Numbered from the stretch's first letter, positions 9,128 to 18,006 are shown. The stretch: 39,995 bases of DNA from Winogradskyella sp. (GCF_013213975.1 NZ_JABSST010000021.1:1-39995); one strand, 5' to 3'. Numbers and translations are program-made. The notes: generated by a model from the sequence alone, not told the origin.

Positions 9128-10933
9128 TTATTCTGCTTTACGGTTTCCAACAAACGTTCCATTGGGTTGTATAAACTTTACCTGATCAATATTACCATCA
9201 GTTTGAATAAATTCAACCTTAAATCCTTCCAATATTTTAAAATTGAATTTGTGTTCGGCTATTGGTACAAGCTCGTATTCCGGTTGCCCAGGAACAAATA
9301 CATAAAGTACCTTCTGATCCTTTACATAGGCTTTTATTTCAGTACCCATTAAATCATATTTACCTACATACTGTTCTAAAGTGTCTGCATCAACATTTAT
9401 AGTATTGGGCGTACGTTTAAAGGCAATGGCATCGGTCATTGGTTCTATGTCTGTTTTTATATAGTCAATATCACCAGCTACATTTGTGGTGAAGCTTACT
9501 TTCAATGATTTGCCAATTTGTGTGGTGTCTGCTTTGCCCTCAGAATAGTCGATTAACTCGAAGGTATCATAATGAAAATGATTAAAATAGATTTTCTTAC
9601 CATTAAGCGTAGCAAATAAACTATCACTCTCTAAAATCACATCAAACTTGCCATAGCCTTTGTTTTCATAAGTTCCTGTGTAGTCCAAAAGGATATGTGA
9701 TGGTCTGGTATTCTTAACATTAGAACTTTGGTCAGTATCCTCCATTTCTTCTTGAGCTTTAAGCGCTTTCTCAAGGTCTTCTTTATGCTTCTTGGCCCAA
9801 TCGGTTTTATCTACATTTAACATGTGATCTGCTGCAATATTTCTAATGAGACTTGGTACGGCCGAACCATTTTGATTAGTTAATACAACAATGCCGAGGT
9901 TATCTGTTGGATAAAATGCCACACTGGCCGAAAATCCATCGATATTACCACCATGTTCTACCATATAATGGCCTTTGTATGAATGTAAGAACCATCCATA
10001 GCCATAATTGGCATATAGTACATTAGGTAATTCTTCACTTGGTAAACCACCGGCTACAACCATTTGTGAGCTTATAGCCTCCTTAACATAATTTTCAGGA
10101 ATGATTTGCTCTTCCCCAAATTTTCCGTTGTTAATCCATAATTTTAACCAGTTGGTCATGTCATTAACACTACTATTTATGCTACCTGCAGGAGACATGC
10201 CTGCGATATCGTAATAGTCCATTTTTACCAAATTTCTATCATCATTTAAACGATAGCCGTAAGCAGTATTTTTGCTATTTTTCATGCCACCTATTTTGGT
10301 TTTTGAACGATGCATACCTAAAGGCTTAAAGAACCTATCTTCTATATTCTTTTCCCATGTTACTCCGGTTAGTTTTTCTGTAATGACTCCTTGTAATAAA
10401 AAACCAAAGTTGTTATAGTACCATGCTTGGCGCACTCCCGTAAATGGTTCTTGATATTGTATACGTGATACGAGTGAATCTTTATTGTGGCTTGAAAATA
10501 AATACCAGGCGCCATCATGTCTTGGTAAACCTGTGCTATGTCGCATTAAATCTTTAATGATTATGTTATTATTCATATCATTATTATAAAACTTTAGTCC
10601 GGGAATATATTGTAAAGGACTATCGTCAAAAGATAATTTATTATCTTCTCTTAAAATTCCCAGTAAGGCAGAAGTAAAGGCTTTAGTCGAAGATCCAATA
10701 GCAAACAAGGTGTTTGCATCAACTGCAATTTTATTTTCATAGTCGGCATATCCAAAGCCATTGGCATAAATAACGTTGTCTCCTTCTACAATAGCTACAG
10801 CAAAACCAGGTGTTTTTGTCGATTCTAAAATTAAATTAAATTGTTTTTCTATGCCTTTAAGACGTTTGTCTGTTTGCGAAAAGGATAGGCTTATGAATAA
10901 GATCAGAACAATGGATAGTATTTTCGATTGCAT
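9128..10933 (-). CDS. Secreted serine hydrolase, beta-lactamase class C family
   Basis: Protein of 601 residues with a signal peptide (ILFISLSFSQ, cleavage near residue 20). The class C beta-lactamase/esterase fold spans about 30-375: SSTK at 81-84 (nucleophile and general base), YNN near residue 173 (the YxN motif), and HGG in EHGGNIDG in place of KTG. The HGG variant is usual in esterases and D-amino-acid peptidases of this superfamily and argues against classic beta-lactam resistance. The C-terminal 200 residues are beta-rich and resemble the DUF3471/lipocalin-like extension common in these proteins. The role is probably hydrolysis of a peptide or ester in the envelope; the substrate is unknown. 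Convergent with ndk. Confidence 0.88.
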   Translation of the reverse strand: MQSKILSIVLILFISLSFSQTDKRLKGIEKQFNLILESTKTPGFAVAIVEGDNVIYANGFGYADYENKIAVDANTLFAIGSSTKAFTSALLGILREDNKLSFDDSPLQYIPGLKFYNNDMNNNIIIKDLMRHSTGLPRHDGAWYLFSSHNKDSLVSRIQYQEPFTGVRQAWYYNNFGFLLQGVITEKLTGVTWEKNIEDRFFKPLGMHRSKTKIGGMKNSKNTAYGYRLNDDRNLVKMDYYDIAGMSPAGSINSSVNDMTNWLKLWINNGKFGEEQIIPENYVKEAISSQMVVAGGLPSEELPNVLYANYGYGWFLHSYKGHYMVEHGGNIDGFSASVAFYPTDNLGIVVLTNQNGSAVPSLIRNIAADHMLNVDKTDWAKKHKEDLEKALKAQEEMEDTDQSSNVKNTRPSHILLDYTGTYENKGYGKFDVILESDSLFATLNGKKIYFNHFHYDTFELIDYSEGKADTTQIGKSLKVSFTTNVAGDIDYIKTDIEPMTDAIAFKRTPNTINVDADTLEQYVGKYDLMGTEIKAYVKDQKVLYVFVPGQPEYELVPIAEHKFNFKILEGFKVEFIQTDGNIDQVKFIQPNGTFVGNRKAE

Positions 10934-11110
10934 GTTTGATTGGATTTACAAGTTTAGTGTTTTGATATGTAGTCAAAGCATGCTATATGTTACGTCTTTT
11001 TCTAAAGGATTTTGAAAAGCTTACAATTCGTCATCAAAAAATGACGATTCGGTCAATACCATTTTAAAAAAATAGAGTTCTGTCAGATATTTGTATCAAA
11101 CAAATAAAAC

Positions 11111-11533
11111 ATGGGAACATTAGTAAAAATTGCACTAGTCATTATCATAAGCTTTTTACCATTAAAGAATAATGCTCAAAAAACATTTAATCTTACAGTA
11201 AATGTAGAGGATGTAGACAATAATAATGGGCAAATTCTTATTGCGCTTTATGATAAAGAATCTGACTTTTTAGAAAACACTTATAAAGGTATTGTAAGTA
11301 AAATTAAAAATAATGCTTGCCAAGTCACATTCGAAAATATACCAAAGGGAATTTATGCTGTGTCCTTATTTCATGATGAAAATAGTAATAATAAGCTGGA
11401 TAGCAACTTTATTGGAATTCCTAAAGAAGATTACGCCTGCTCAAATAATGCCAAAGGATTTATGGGGCCACCGAAATGGGAGGATGCAAAGTTTAAACTT
11501 GAATCGGATACATTAATAACAATAACTTTTTAA
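11111..11533 (+). CDS. DUF2141 domain secreted protein
   Basis: Protein of 140 residues. A signal peptide (IALVIIISFLPL, then NNAQ) is followed by one beta-sandwich domain typical of DUF2141: LTVNVEDVDNNNGQILIALYD, FENIPKGIYAVSLFHDENSN, and an NNAKGFMGPPKWEDAKF ending. The family is secreted and of unknown function. First gene of the operon running to 16457, with a 10-bp gap to the next gene. An imperfect -7-like GATATTTG lies about 20 bp upstream, too weak to list as a promoter. Confidence 0.85.
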   Translation: MGTLVKIALVIIISFLPLKNNAQKTFNLTVNVEDVDNNNGQILIALYDKESDFLENTYKGIVSKIKNNACQVTFENIPKGIYAVSLFHDENSNNKLDSNFIGIPKEDYACSNNAKGFMGPPKWEDAKFKLESDTLITITF

Positions 11534-11543
11534 AACAAATACA

Positions 11544-12164
11544 ATGAAAAATCTAATGATTATACTCTTATTAGTCGTTACGGGAATAACACAAGCACAA
11601 AGTAATTTTGAAAAAGGAATGACTAAAGCATTTGAGCTTTGGGAATCGGATAAATGGGAGGATGCAGAAAATATCTTTGAGCGCATTGCGAAGGCGGAAA
11701 GCGAAGAGTGGCTACCAGACTATTACATAGCTCAAATGAACAGTTTAAAAAGCTGGAATATTAAGGATGAGGTTATTTTAAAAGCACAATTAGAAAAAGC
11801 ACAAGAGCATTTGGATATTGCCTTAAGTAAAACAGAAGAGAATGCGGAATTAGTAGTAATGCAAGCACAGATTTACACCAATTGGGTAGCGTTTGATGGT
11901 ATGACCTACGGTATGAAATATGCTGCTAAAATCTCTGAGTTATATGAGAGAGCAGCGCAACTTGATCCTGATAATCCAAGAGCGGTATTCTGCAAAACGG
12001 AATGGGCAATGGGCAGTGCAAAGTATTTTGGACAAGATACGGCTCCTTATTGTAAACAATTAGAAACAGCATTAGAACTTTTTGATACCTTTAAGGCAGA
12101 GACCAATTTTCATCCAAATTGGGGAAAAGATCGTGCAGAACAAGTTGTAGAATCTTGTAAATAA
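11544..12164 (+). CDS. Exported TPR-like protein of unknown function
   Basis: Protein of 206 residues with a signal peptide ending near TQAQS. The rest is helical with repeat-like spacing: FELWESDKWEDAENIFERIAK, then LEKAQEHLDIALSKTEENAEL, and YERAAQLDPDNPRAVF, which has the DPDNPRA turn of a tetratricopeptide repeat. It probably binds a protein partner in the periplasm. I do not recognise a more specific family. Its place directly before the sensor kinase suggests a link to signal input, which is inference from position only. Confidence 0.75.
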   Translation: MKNLMIILLLVVTGITQAQSNFEKGMTKAFELWESDKWEDAENIFERIAKAESEEWLPDYYIAQMNSLKSWNIKDEVILKAQLEKAQEHLDIALSKTEENAELVVMQAQIYTNWVAFDGMTYGMKYAAKISELYERAAQLDPDNPRAVFCKTEWAMGSAKYFGQDTAPYCKQLETALELFDTFKAETNFHPNWGKDRAEQVVESCK

Positions 12165-12184
12165 TAATCCATTAGAAGGTTAAA

Positions 12185-13540
12185 ATGATTAAGTCAGTTA
12201 AAAGTTTAGTTGTAGTATTTTTAATAGGATGTGTGATCTATGCGGTACGCATTTTGTTAATAGAGAATGAAGTACGCTATGAAAATACCAGCTTATATTT
12301 TATTGACTTTGGTTTCACACAGCTGTATACCTTTGTATTAAGTTATGTCAACACCGTGTATTTTCAGTTTGTAAAAAGACTAAAATTAAGTAGTTACGAT
12401 GTTCTTAAACGTATTGTTTACGGAATTTGTGGTGCAACTGTTATTACACTGACAACAATTTTTATACTACGAATTTTAATACTTGTTCTAATTTATGGAC
12501 AGTCATTTAGAACCTTTATAGAAAACGATGGATGGAGTGGTTACTCATTTGGTCTTTGGGTAACATTAAGTATACTGTCTATTTTCTATATCGCTTATTT
12601 CTATAACCGTTACCAGAGAAATAAGGTTAAAGAGCAGAAGGTAATAGCAGGTGCTGCAAGTGCTAAATTTGATGCTTTAAAGAATCAATTAGATCCACAT
12701 TTTTTATTTAATAGCTTAAATGTATTAACAAGTCTAATAGAGGAGAACCCAGATAGTGCTCAAAAGTTTACCACCGGTTTGTCAAAGGTTTATAGGTATG
12801 TCTTAGAGCAAAAAAGCAAGGAACTTATAACAGTAGACGAGGAACTTAAATTTGCACGGACTTATATGTCACTTTTAAAAATGAGATTTGAAGATAGTAT
12901 CATATTTGAAATTCCAGATAAAGCCTCAAACCCTGAAAGTAAAGTTGTGCCCTTGTCATTGCAATTATTATTAGAAAATGCAGTAAAGCATAACATGGTA
13001 ACCTCTAATAAGCCTTTGCATATTAAAATTTATGAAGATGGAAATCATCTCGTAGTGATGAATAATCTTCAACCAAAACAAATCGTTAAGAAGAGTAGTG
13101 GCGTAGGATTAGAAAATATTAAACAGCGCTACAACTTACTCACACAACGAAAAGTTTACATCAATCAAAGAGATACGGATTTTGCAGTTGCAATTCCAAT
13201 GCTCACAAAACAAATATCAATCATGAGAACAACACAAAAATCACAAACGCGTCTTAATGACGATTACGTTAGAGCCCGTAACAGGGTTGAAGAACTTAAG
13301 GCGTTCTATTATAGTTTAATTTCATATTGCTTAGTCATACCATTTTTAGTATTTATTTGGTATCAATTTTCGAGACATACCATACAATGGTTTTGGTTTC
13401 CAATGTTAGGTTGGGGTATAAGTTTAATAATACAAGCCTACCGTGTGTATGTAGATAATGGAGCCTTTGGCGCCAACTGGGAAAAGAAAAAGATTGAGGA
13501 ATATATGAGACAAGATGACGAGCGTAATCGTTGGAATTAA
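12185..13540 (+). CDS. LytS-type sensor histidine kinase fused to a C-terminal 2TM domain
   Basis: Protein of 451 residues. About four hydrophobic segments fill residues 5-145. A His_kinase domain follows, with LDPHFLFNSLNVL and phospho-acceptor His172, then an ATPase region with the N box LLENAVKHN and G box SGVGLENIKQRY. After the kinase ends (about residue 340) comes a second membrane region (about 350-445) that starts DDYVRARNRVEELKAFYY and ends NWEKKKIEEYM. This is a 2TM domain like those of the three free proteins downstream. A catalytic core sandwiched between two membrane regions is unusual. The likely partner is the LytTR regulator at the end of the operon. Confidence 0.9.
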   Translation: MIKSVKSLVVVFLIGCVIYAVRILLIENEVRYENTSLYFIDFGFTQLYTFVLSYVNTVYFQFVKRLKLSSYDVLKRIVYGICGATVITLTTIFILRILILVLIYGQSFRTFIENDGWSGYSFGLWVTLSILSIFYIAYFYNRYQRNKVKEQKVIAGAASAKFDALKNQLDPHFLFNSLNVLTSLIEENPDSAQKFTTGLSKVYRYVLEQKSKELITVDEELKFARTYMSLLKMRFEDSIIFEIPDKASNPESKVVPLSLQLLLENAVKHNMVTSNKPLHIKIYEDGNHLVVMNNLQPKQIVKKSSGVGLENIKQRYNLLTQRKVYINQRDTDFAVAIPMLTKQISIMRTTQKSQTRLNDDYVRARNRVEELKAFYYSLISYCLVIPFLVFIWYQFSRHTIQWFWFPMLGWGISLIIQAYRVYVDNGAFGANWEKKKIEEYMRQDDERNRWN

Positions 13541-13551
13541 TAGGTATTGTT

Positions 13552-13863
13552 ATGAAAAATCAAGAATCAAATTTAAAATATATAAGAGCCAAAAATAAAG
13601 TTGATAAAGAGAAAGGATTTTATTCGCACTTTGCAATTTACATATTGGTAAACATAGCTATAACAGCTGTTAAAGTTTGGAACGATTTGAACAGTTGGGA
13701 TACTTTTACAAATGAATTAAAGACTATTGATGTCCTTAGCTCATGGGTAATTTGGGGAATATTTTTAATTCTACATTTTATTTCTTTTAAGTATGGCCAA
13801 GGGTGGGAAGAGCGAAAAATACAAGAATATATGAATAAAGAATTGTCAGACGACTCAAAATAG
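13552..13863 (+). CDS. 2TM domain protein (copy 1)
   Basis: I take the ATG at 13552 (103 residues). The open frame reaches back to 13531 inside the kinase gene, but a start at 13552 fits the family and leaves a normal 11-bp gap. The protein has a basic lead (YIRAKNKVDKEKGF), two membrane helices separated by a short loop, and the closing motif GWEERKIQEYM. These ends match the kinase C-terminus and the other two copies. Family members (2TM domain) lie beside LytTR-type systems in many flavobacteria; their biochemical role is not known. A part in signal sensing or kinase control is inferred from position and shared sequence. Confidence 0.85.
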   Translation: MKNQESNLKYIRAKNKVDKEKGFYSHFAIYILVNIAITAVKVWNDLNSWDTFTNELKTIDVLSSWVIWGIFLILHFISFKYGQGWEERKIQEYMNKELSDDSK

Positions 13864-13869
13864 AAGATT

Positions 13870-14208
13870 ATGGATAAATATAGTTTAGAACCCTACAAGG
13901 ATAAAGACGAATTTTCAGATTTTAGAAAAGAAGAAGCTTACATGCGAGCAAAGAAGAAGGTGGACTCTCTTATAGGCTTTTATTGGCACTTTGCAGTGTA
14001 TGTTGTTGTTAATGTGTTTTTAATCATCCTAATTGGAGTCAATGCAGGTTTTGATGGATTTGGCCCTTATGCCACAGCAACGTTTTGGGGAATAGGATTG
14101 TTATTTCATTTCTTAGGTGTATTTGGAACCGATTTCTTCTTTGGAAAAGATTGGGAGAAACGTAAAGTAGAGGAGTTTATGGATCGTGAACGCCAGAACT
14201 GGGATTAG
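13870..14208 (+). CDS. 2TM domain protein (copy 2)
   Basis: Protein of 112 residues. A longer acidic and basic head precedes AYMRAKKKVDSLIGFYWHFAVY, then two membrane helices and the closing DWEKRKVEEFM. Compared with copy 1 the conserved positions are the A-K-KV lead, FY-H at the start of helix one, W-G and a histidine in helix two, and WE-RK-E at the end. It lies 6 bp after copy 1 and 15 bp before the amidohydrolase gene, so it is cotranscribed. Confidence 0.87.
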   Translation: MDKYSLEPYKDKDEFSDFRKEEAYMRAKKKVDSLIGFYWHFAVYVVVNVFLIILIGVNAGFDGFGPYATATFWGIGLLFHFLGVFGTDFFFGKDWEKRKVEEFMDRERQNWD

Positions 14209-14223
14209 TAAAGCACTATAATT

Positions 14224-15357
14224 ATGAAAAAATTACTTTTTCTATTCATCTTATTTTCATTTGTCATTGCTTCGGCTCAGAATAGTTTTGTAATTAAAGA
14301 TGTAAAATTGTTTGATGGAGAAAAGGTTATAGAACGCACTTCAGTAAAAGTTGATAATGGCACTATTGTCGAAGTTGCTATTAATATCCATACGTCTGGC
14401 AAAGACCAAATAATTGATGGCAATGGAAAAACACTAATTCCTGCGTTATCAAATGCGCATGTGCATGCTTGGGCACCTCAATCTTTATCTCAAGCTGCCA
14501 AAGCAGGAGTTTTAAATGTTATGGATATGCATGGTGTGGAAACGTATCAAAGTATGATGCGACAATTAAAAGATTCAACCAATTATGCAAGATATTTTGT
14601 GGCAGGTTACGCCGCAACTGCACCAGAGGGTCATGGTACGCAATTTGGATTTCCGGTACCAACTTTAAACAAGCCTGAAGACGCTAAAAAATTTATTACT
14701 GATCGCGTTGAAGCAAATGTTGACTATATTAAAATTATCGTGGAGCCTTGGCGGAACACCTTATCGTCTGAAACGGTTGCAGCACTAATAAAAGAAGCAC
14801 ATTTAGCAGATAGAATGGCTGTTGTGCATGTAAGTCGGTTAGCAGATGCGATTAATGTATTAAGTCATGATGCAGATGGAATAGTTCATATTTGGTGGGA
14901 TAAAGAAATAAAGAAAGATCAATTAGACAAGTTGTTAGAGAAAAAGACATTTTTCGTTATACCTACATTATTAACAACAATTAAAGCTTTTGATGCCATG
15001 AACTTGGACGAGGCAAAGTTGTTAACAAAAGAAAAATTGTTTGCCCAGGTAAAAAAATTGTTTGATAATGGTGTTCCGATTTTAGCAGGAACAGATCCGC
15101 CTAATGTTGGCATCAACTTCGGAACAGATTTATATCAAGAACTTCAACTTTTAAATGAGTCTGGAATGTCTACTATTGAGGTATTAAAAGCAGGTACAAG
15201 CAATGTTGCAGATGCATTTGGCTTAGAAGATCGAGGTTATGTAATAGCTGGTTATAGGGCCGATTTAATTTTATTAGATGGAGATGTAACTAACGATATC
15301 AAGCAAATGAATCAAATAATAACAGTCTGGAAGGATGGTAAAGTAGTAAAAAGATAA
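14224..15357 (+). CDS. Secreted amidohydrolase family protein
   Basis: Protein of 377 residues with a signal peptide (FLFILFSFVIASAQ). One amidohydrolase domain has its metal ligands in place: NAHVHAW (HxH), YIKIIVEPW (lysine candidate for carboxylation), VVHVSR and IVHIWW (two histidines) and LAGTDPP (aspartate). It is therefore predicted to be an active periplasmic hydrolase, unlike the first half of the large amidohydrolase at 38-3028. The substrate is unknown. It sits between two 2TM genes with gaps of 15 and 5 bp, so it is fully embedded in the signalling operon. Confidence 0.88.
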   Translation: MKKLLFLFILFSFVIASAQNSFVIKDVKLFDGEKVIERTSVKVDNGTIVEVAINIHTSGKDQIIDGNGKTLIPALSNAHVHAWAPQSLSQAAKAGVLNVMDMHGVETYQSMMRQLKDSTNYARYFVAGYAATAPEGHGTQFGFPVPTLNKPEDAKKFITDRVEANVDYIKIIVEPWRNTLSSETVAALIKEAHLADRMAVVHVSRLADAINVLSHDADGIVHIWWDKEIKKDQLDKLLEKKTFFVIPTLLTTIKAFDAMNLDEAKLLTKEKLFAQVKKLFDNGVPILAGTDPPNVGINFGTDLYQELQLLNESGMSTIEVLKAGTSNVADAFGLEDRGYVIAGYRADLILLDGDVTNDIKQMNQIITVWKDGKVVKR

Positions 15358-15362
15358 TAGTT

Positions 15363-15683
15363 ATGACCAAATTAAAAGAAGAACAACTTAAGGCAAATGC
15401 TAGGAAGAAAGTAAGACGGATAAAAACTTTCTACTTACATTTAGCATTATACCTTATTTGTATAGTATTAATACTTTATAATTTTATAATCATCGAGGAA
15501 GGACCTTATAAGGATAATATTATCAGTCTTAATTTAAGCATTATTGTGGCTTGGACCGCTTTTATTTTAATCCATGGTTTTATAGCATTTAAAGAAAGTA
15601 AAGTATTTAGCAAAAGTTGGGAGCAGAGAAAAATGAGCGAGTTTAGCCAAAAGGATGAGTCAGAAAGACAACTTTGGGAATAA
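15363..15683 (+). CDS. 2TM domain protein (copy 3)
   Basis: Protein of 106 residues. It opens with LKANARKKVRRIKTFYLHLALY, has two membrane helices, and ends SWEQRKMSEFSQKDESERQLWE. It shares the same conserved skeleton as copies 1 and 2 and the kinase tail, but its helices are more diverged. It is separated from the other copies by the amidohydrolase gene and lies 18 bp before the response regulator. Confidence 0.85.
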   Translation: MTKLKEEQLKANARKKVRRIKTFYLHLALYLICIVLILYNFIIIEEGPYKDNIISLNLSIIVAWTAFILIHGFIAFKESKVFSKSWEQRKMSEFSQKDESERQLWE

Positions 15684-15701
15684 GATAAATTAATAACGTC
15701 A

Positions 15702-16457
15702 ATGAATGTACTTATAATAGAAGACGAAAAACCATCAGCAAGACGATTACAGCGTATGCTTAAATCTCTAAATGTCGAAGCAGAAACAATGCTTCATTCT
15801 GTTGAAGAGTCTATAAATTGGTTTCAAAATAATGAGCATCCAGATTTAATTTTCTTAGATATACAGCTTAGCGATGGTTTATCTTTTGAGATTTTTGAAG
15901 TAATAGATATAAATTCAGCAGTAATATTTACTACGGCTTATGATGAATATGCTTTGCAGGCGTTCAAGCTAAACAGTATTGATTATTTATTAAAACCAAT
16001 TGATGAGGATGATCTTAAGGCTGCAGTCGATAAATTTAAAAATAGAACTCACCAAAGTCAGTCGGTTACATTAGACTTTAATGATATTAAAAAACTTCTC
16101 GTCAACCCCATTGAGCGCGAATACAAGAAACGTTTTTCCGTAAAGGTTGGACAACATCTTAAATTGATAAATATTGAAGATATTGAATGTATTTTTAGCG
16201 AAAATAAGGGCACTTATGCTCATACTGTAGAAGGGCGGAATTATCTTTTAGATTTAACTTTGGATCAATTAGAAGATGAGCTCGAACCAGATGTATTTTT
16301 CCGAATTAGCAGAAAGTTTTATGTAAATATTAATGCCATTAAAGACATTATTAGTTATACCAATTCTAGACTTCAGATTAAGCTGAACCACTTTAATGAG
16401 CAAGAAATTATAGTTGCTAGAGAACGAGTTAAGGACTTTAAAAATTGGCTAGAATAG
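15702..16457 (+). CDS. LytTR family response regulator
   Basis: Protein of 251 residues. The receiver domain (1-120) has acidic residues Glu7-Asp8, the phospho-acceptor Asp53 in LIFLDIQLSDG, TTAYDEYA (switch Thr) and YLLKPI with the invariant Lys. The DNA-binding LytTR domain follows (about 140-250): FSVKVGQHLKLINIEDIECIF, then FFRISRKFYVNINAI. This is the usual partner of LytS-type kinases and should be the output of the kinase encoded at 12185-13540. Last gene of the operon; convergent with the LETM1-related gene across 13 bp with no obvious terminator. Confidence 0.95.
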   Translation: MNVLIIEDEKPSARRLQRMLKSLNVEAETMLHSVEESINWFQNNEHPDLIFLDIQLSDGLSFEIFEVIDINSAVIFTTAYDEYALQAFKLNSIDYLLKPIDEDDLKAAVDKFKNRTHQSQSVTLDFNDIKKLLVNPIEREYKKRFSVKVGQHLKLINIEDIECIFSENKGTYAHTVEGRNYLLDLTLDQLEDELEPDVFFRISRKFYVNINAIKDIISYTNSRLQIKLNHFNEQEIIVARERVKDFKNWLE

Positions 16458-16470
16458 TTCAAATATTTCA

Positions 16471-17643
16471 CTAATCCTCTTCAATGCGGTTGTCATCAAA
16501 GGCAGAAGGTAAGAGTTTTGGAATAAATTTTACGAAAAGTGGTACTAACAACATACCACCAGGTAGCATAAAAATTGCCAGACTTGGTATGGATTTGAAA
16601 ATATCTAATAGTTGGGTCTGAATTTTCTTTTGTTCTTCATCGGTTAAATTACGTTGTGTAGATTTTGCCAATAATGCCATAGCTTCCTTACTTTCAGATA
16701 GCTCACGAATAAGACGTTTGCTATTGCGTTTAATTAGCTTTGAAACGATTTTACTACTATTATTATAAAAGCTTTGCGCTAAATTTTTTGAGCTCAAAAA
16801 TGCAACATGATCTTTATGAATGTTGTAGAAGCTATTTATATCGTCAACGGCGCTAGCAATATCGTTATTGTTCAATTCAAGATCCGATTGGAGTCGGTTT
16901 AAAAATTCACGTTCCTCCTCATCGATGACCTTATCACTCCAGGACGCCATACAAACTAAGTCGATTAGATAAAGTTTTTCTAAAGGTTCAGAAATAAAAC
17001 CAATGGCATCTTCACAGGTAGGTAATCTTGAGTTTTTATGTCTCACAGAATCCTCAAACAAACGAATTAAGTTATAATCGTATTTGGTTTTATTAGACTT
17101 AACATCAATAGCTGTAAATACAATTGTTTCAAGAGCGGATTCTAAATCAATAACGTAATTTCTTATGTTTTTTTTATTCTTTAAGTAGCGCTGGTAGCCA
17201 AGTATATCTACAAATAAAAGCGCATTGATTAAAAAGTAATTGAAATTTTTAGTGATGACATTATCGTCAATATTAATACGTTTATGAATCATCTTCTCTA
17301 GTAAACTGTCTGAAGATTTATCACCGAAAAGTTCTTCAAAAAAAGAACGTTTCTGGTTGCTAATGGCTTTGTAGTAAGCAATTAAGCTCTCAGAAAGAAC
17401 TTCTGTGCAAGCCAATTTTTGATGTATAAAAGAATAACTTACCAATAAGTTAATCTTGCAACGTTCCTCTTCTGTATAGTCAAATGTTTTAGCAAAGTCT
17501 AGGATAACCCCTACATTACTGCCGTAAATAAACCCTGTTTTCTTAAGTTTAGAATAAAATGTACTGGTTTCAATATCAGCATAAGAAACCTCTGCAATCT
17601 CAAGAAGTAGTTTTTTTATCCAGCCATTAGCTGATGGGTTCAT
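16471..17643 (-). CDS. LETM1-related protein with a TerB-like segment
   Basis: Protein of 390 residues, mostly helical. Residues about 228-262 (LYLIDLVCMASWSDKVIDE and the following EEREFL) resemble a TerB-like helical module. The last 50 residues (SIPSLAIFMLPGGMLLVPLF, then KFIPKLLPSAF) match the membrane-proximal motif of LETM1 proteins. Flavobacterial proteins of this build are commonly named LETM1-related biofilm-associated protein; that name comes from the family and nothing here proves a biofilm role. It ends 13 bp from the convergent regulator gene. The region upstream is non-coding. Confidence 0.75.
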   Translation of the reverse strand: MNPSANGWIKKLLLEIAEVSYADIETSTFYSKLKKTGFIYGSNVGVILDFAKTFDYTEEERCKINLLVSYSFIHQKLACTEVLSESLIAYYKAISNQKRSFFEELFGDKSSDSLLEKMIHKRINIDDNVITKNFNYFLINALLFVDILGYQRYLKNKKNIRNYVIDLESALETIVFTAIDVKSNKTKYDYNLIRLFEDSVRHKNSRLPTCEDAIGFISEPLEKLYLIDLVCMASWSDKVIDEEEREFLNRLQSDLELNNNDIASAVDDINSFYNIHKDHVAFLSSKNLAQSFYNNSSKIVSKLIKRNSKRLIRELSESKEAMALLAKSTQRNLTDEEQKKIQTQLLDIFKSIPSLAIFMLPGGMLLVPLFVKFIPKLLPSAFDDNRIEED

Positions 17644-18006
17644 AGAAACTTATTTATAGGTTAAATATACTTTTTATCTTATAAAAATTAACTAAATCCT
17701 TTTCTAAATTCTAACGTTGCTTTTTCTGTTTTTACGACGAAAACTCTTGTAGAGAAGAATAGATTCTCTATGGCTCAAGGCTAATTGATTTGGCTTTCTC
17801 TTTAGCGAATGACAAGACTTTTTAGCTTAAAGTTTAATCGTTTTACCCCGCTGTATGAGTTAAATCATAAATGTCTATTTTAACTTTATTATTCTCCCCA
17901 AAATCGATAAAATATGTTTGGGGAAAAATGGCATAGAACAGAATCTATGTTTTCATAACAGATAATGGTAAACACTTCACTGAGACAAAATTGATGAGTT
18001 TCTCAT
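17644..18006. other. Non-coding gap with three short inverted repeats
   Basis: The longest intergenic stretch in the window (363 bp). I see no convincing gene. Three perfect inverted repeats are present: TAGAGAA/TTCTCTA at 17750-17770, TCCCCAAA/TTTGGGGA at 17895-17924 with a 14-base loop, and CATAGA/TCTATG at 17932-17949. None is followed by a T-run of terminator type. An ATG-led frame of 24 codons (17809-17883) is too short to support. The stretch may hold the promoter of the LETM1-related gene or a small RNA, or be decayed sequence. Confidence 0.4.

Noticed and set aside
9167..9352. Plus-strand open frame inside the serine hydrolase gene
   Set aside because: Antisense shadow of a well-supported gene, with low-complexity composition.
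9128..10933. Antibiotic-resistance class C beta-lactamase
   Set aside because: The KTG box is HGG and the chain has a long C-terminal lipocalin-like extension, as in esterase or peptidase relatives.
17809..17883. ATG-led frame of 24 codons in the non-coding gap
   Set aside because: Too short, with no detectable promoter element and no recognisable similarity.
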